Source of the DNA: Peribolospora baueri
Lineage: Eukaryota; Basidiomycota; Peribolosporomycetes; Peribolosporales; Peribolosporaceae
DNA: 64,000 bases
Assembly: GCA_029717555.1 (NCBI GenBank)
Contig: JAMDHS010000038.1
Coordinates: 124,001 to 188,000, forward strand
Direction of reading: 5' to 3'
Below, piece by piece: positions 62,180-64,000 of this stretch (positions are counted from its first letter, which is position 1; every line of letters begins with the position of its first letter). A program made the position numbers and the translations under genes. Under the pieces are notes generated by a model. It did not search any database and had not been told where the DNA came from. It saw nothing but the letters and a program-made list of their open reading frames with translations.

Positions 62180-63452
62180 ATGGTGGGTGTCGTCAGCGCC
62201 CGTGCACTACGTATGGGAGGATGTATGAATGGGCTTTGGGTGGTGCTGGCTAAGATTGCGTTGACATTGGTGGATGTGGGAGCCTGAGGGAAGGAATAGT
62301 CGGAAGCAAGGTCGAAGGAGACGGGAGAGTGCGCTGACCGTGCTCCATTACCTCTTGTTCTCCCTCGCCATTTTATGTCATCCCCGTTGTTCGCATTCGC
62401 TTTCTCTGCACGTCCTACTCACATCGTGATCGACTTTGGATGCTTTGGATGGAACATGTGGTTGTTCGTGTGTTGGTGGTATAGGTCCGTTACGCCGCTC
62501 AGCACATCAACGAGGAGAAGTGTGAGTAATGGAGAGGTCATGTGGACGGAAAAACATGGCGGAGAGAGGGGGACGTCTGTGTTGTCATGCTCACGAGAAG
62601 CCTCGCTACCTCGCCTTACTACACATCAGCCTCCCGCTCCCGCGGCCAGTACCTTCGCGTGCACTTCAAGAACACGCGCGAGACGGCTGCCGTCCTCTCT
62701 GGCATGAAGCTCCAGAAGGCGTTCAAGTTCCTCGACGACGTCCAGGAGAAGAAGCAAATTGTGCCTTTCCGCCGTTTCAACGGCGGTGTTGGCCGTCAGG
62801 CTCAGGCCAAGCAGTGGAACACCACTCAGGGTGCGTTTCTTTCTCTGATGGACCCTTCGCTCCCATTCTGTTCCTTCAGCTCGCAGCTCATTAGTAGTAT
62901 CCTCGATGGTGCTCCGGACGCCTCGGCCCCATATACTTTCCTTCAGGTCGTTGGCCGCAGAAGTCGGCCAAGTTCCTCCGCGGTCTCCTCAAGAACGCGG
63001 AGGCCAACGCGGAGGGCAAGGGTCTTGACGTGGAGGACCTGGTCATTGCCAACATCTGCGTTCAGCAGGCTCCCGTGAGTATTCTTTTCAATTTACTTTA
63101 CTAAGTTCTTGTTCGGGCTTGCGGCCCGGCAGCCACACTGGGACTGATGTCTGATCTCATGGCCCTCGCTCGCGCTTCTTAGAAAACCCGCCGCCGCACC
63201 TACCGTGCGCACGGTCGCATCAACCCCTACCTTGGTCACCCTTGCCACAGTGAGTAATTCGTCTTTGCCCTTGGCACTTATCTTTGTCTCCGGAGTACCA
63301 ACCGTCTTGCTCCTGCTTGTCCCCACCCAGTCGAGATCCACCTCACCCAGCCGACCGCCGAGGTTCCCAAGGCTGCTGAGGAGACTGCTCTCGTCCCCCG
63401 CTTGAACAGGAGGCAGCTCGCGAGGAAGCGCATCGAGGCCTCTCGGGCGTAA
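62180..63452 (+). CDS. RPL17: 60S ribosomal protein uL22 (RPL17)
   Basis: Six coding exons (62180-62182, 62485-62521, 62630-62830, 62947-63074, 63183-63249, 63331-63452) give 185 residues, the usual length. uL22 lines the exit tunnel of the large ribosomal subunit. The sequence runs [120 protein letters not shown], ending [14 protein letters not shown]. The start codon is alone on its coding exon: the intron GTGGGT to TATAG follows the ATG directly, and the next exon continues with the conserved VRYA. Such an intron right at the start codon is common in fungal ribosomal-protein genes. Confidence 0.96.
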
Positions 63453-64000
63453 GCCAGAGCGTCCATTCTTTGCTCTTTTCTGTCTCGCCCACCCTCTTTT
63501 GTTTCTCCTTCGGATGGGGCGTTCGCTGGGAGGGGACGTTCCCAAATGGGCCCCTATGCAACGTCATCTCGTTTCCCCCATGTACACCTACCTCCCAACC
63601 AGCATGCTCTGCCTCTTTCCTGAGGGGCGATCAAAAGTGTTTATCTCACCAGAATGCGCGTGCCTGCTCAGGGAAGCGAGGCAGCGAGTGAGCCTCGTCC
63701 ACGTGCCGGTGTTCAGGCGAGGGTTGGGTTAGTTCGCTCATGCCGCACGCGGTTGACTGATAGTTGGCTTAGCGTCGGTGTATACGGCGTGCAAGATAGG
63801 TAGGCTATGTGAGTCGAGATGTTAGGGGTTTGTGGTTTTGGTGTCCCTAGCGCTCCGCGAGAGAGGAAGGCACGGATGACATTCTCGTTGCTTCTCCACC
63901 GGACGAGGGGCGTTAGCCCTCTTTAGCCACACTTATCGCGAGACCAGTGTCACTGTCTACCGATACAGAGGTCCCAGCTCCCACATGAGCAAGGGCGTCG
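63453..64000. other. 3' flank of RPL17, no gene seen
   Basis: 548 bp at the window edge. Short open frames on the plus strand near 63470-63730 are not supported by any motif. Confidence 0.45.

Noticed and set aside
63470-63732. Plus-strand open frame after RPL17
   Set aside because: Lies in the 3' flank, has no domain and a poor start.

Overview
This window looks like nuclear DNA of a basidiomycete fungus, probably a GC-rich red-yeast type lineage (Pucciniomycotina; the lineage is inference). The evidence is gene after gene broken by short introns (about 40-200 bp, almost all GTGAGT-like donors and CAG/TAG acceptors), eukaryotic housekeeping proteins, and low-complexity Pro/Ser/Gly/Glu-rich regulatory proteins. 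Gene models were built by hand by joining exons; for each model I report as assembled, exon lengths sum to a multiple of three and the family motifs cross the junctions in frame.

Layout. 0.2-4.4 kb: selenoprotein-O homologue (-) back to back with a tiny spliced TOM5-like gene (+). 5.8-14.9 kb: a multi-pass membrane protein with a long charged tail (-) and a TALE homeodomain regulator (+) separated by a 2.1 kb repeat-rich divergent promoter. 16.2-26.1 kb: small putative mitochondrial protein (-), Rad60/Esc2-type SUMO-like protein (+), condensin subunit 3 (-), ALG11 mannosyltransferase (-). 26.2-31.7 kb: a rearranged LINE with a 4-bp-repeat tail, directly joined at its 5' side to a fossil that reads like part of a partitivirus-type RNA polymerase. 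31.8-38.2 kb: MSP1 AAA-ATPase (+), an unrecognised 714-residue protein (-), DUF1749 alpha/beta hydrolase (+). 38.5-41.9 kb: broken Ty3/gypsy gag-pol pieces arranged as a large imperfect palindrome. 42-63.5 kb: BBC1/AIM3-domain protein (+), phytanoyl-CoA dioxygenase family (-), mitochondrial GatB/PET112 (-), ZPR1 (+), COX6 (-), mitochondrial ribosomal uL10m (+), smgGDS/Arz1-like armadillo protein (+), JMJD7-like JmjC protein (-), ribosomal protein uL22/RPL17 (+).

Genes are commonly paired head to head, and several products act in mitochondria (SelO, TOM5, MSP1, GatB, COX6, uL10m). The most unusual signal is the LINE-virus junction at about 30.26 kb: order and orientation are those expected if the LINE reverse transcriptase switched template onto a viral RNA. 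Other points of note are the membrane protein that could be a basidiomycete pH sensor, the in-frame (GGAGAA)21 tract in the homeodomain gene, a short condensin subunit, a GC-AG intron in ALG11, micro-exons in MSP1, and telobox motifs in the RPL17 promoter.
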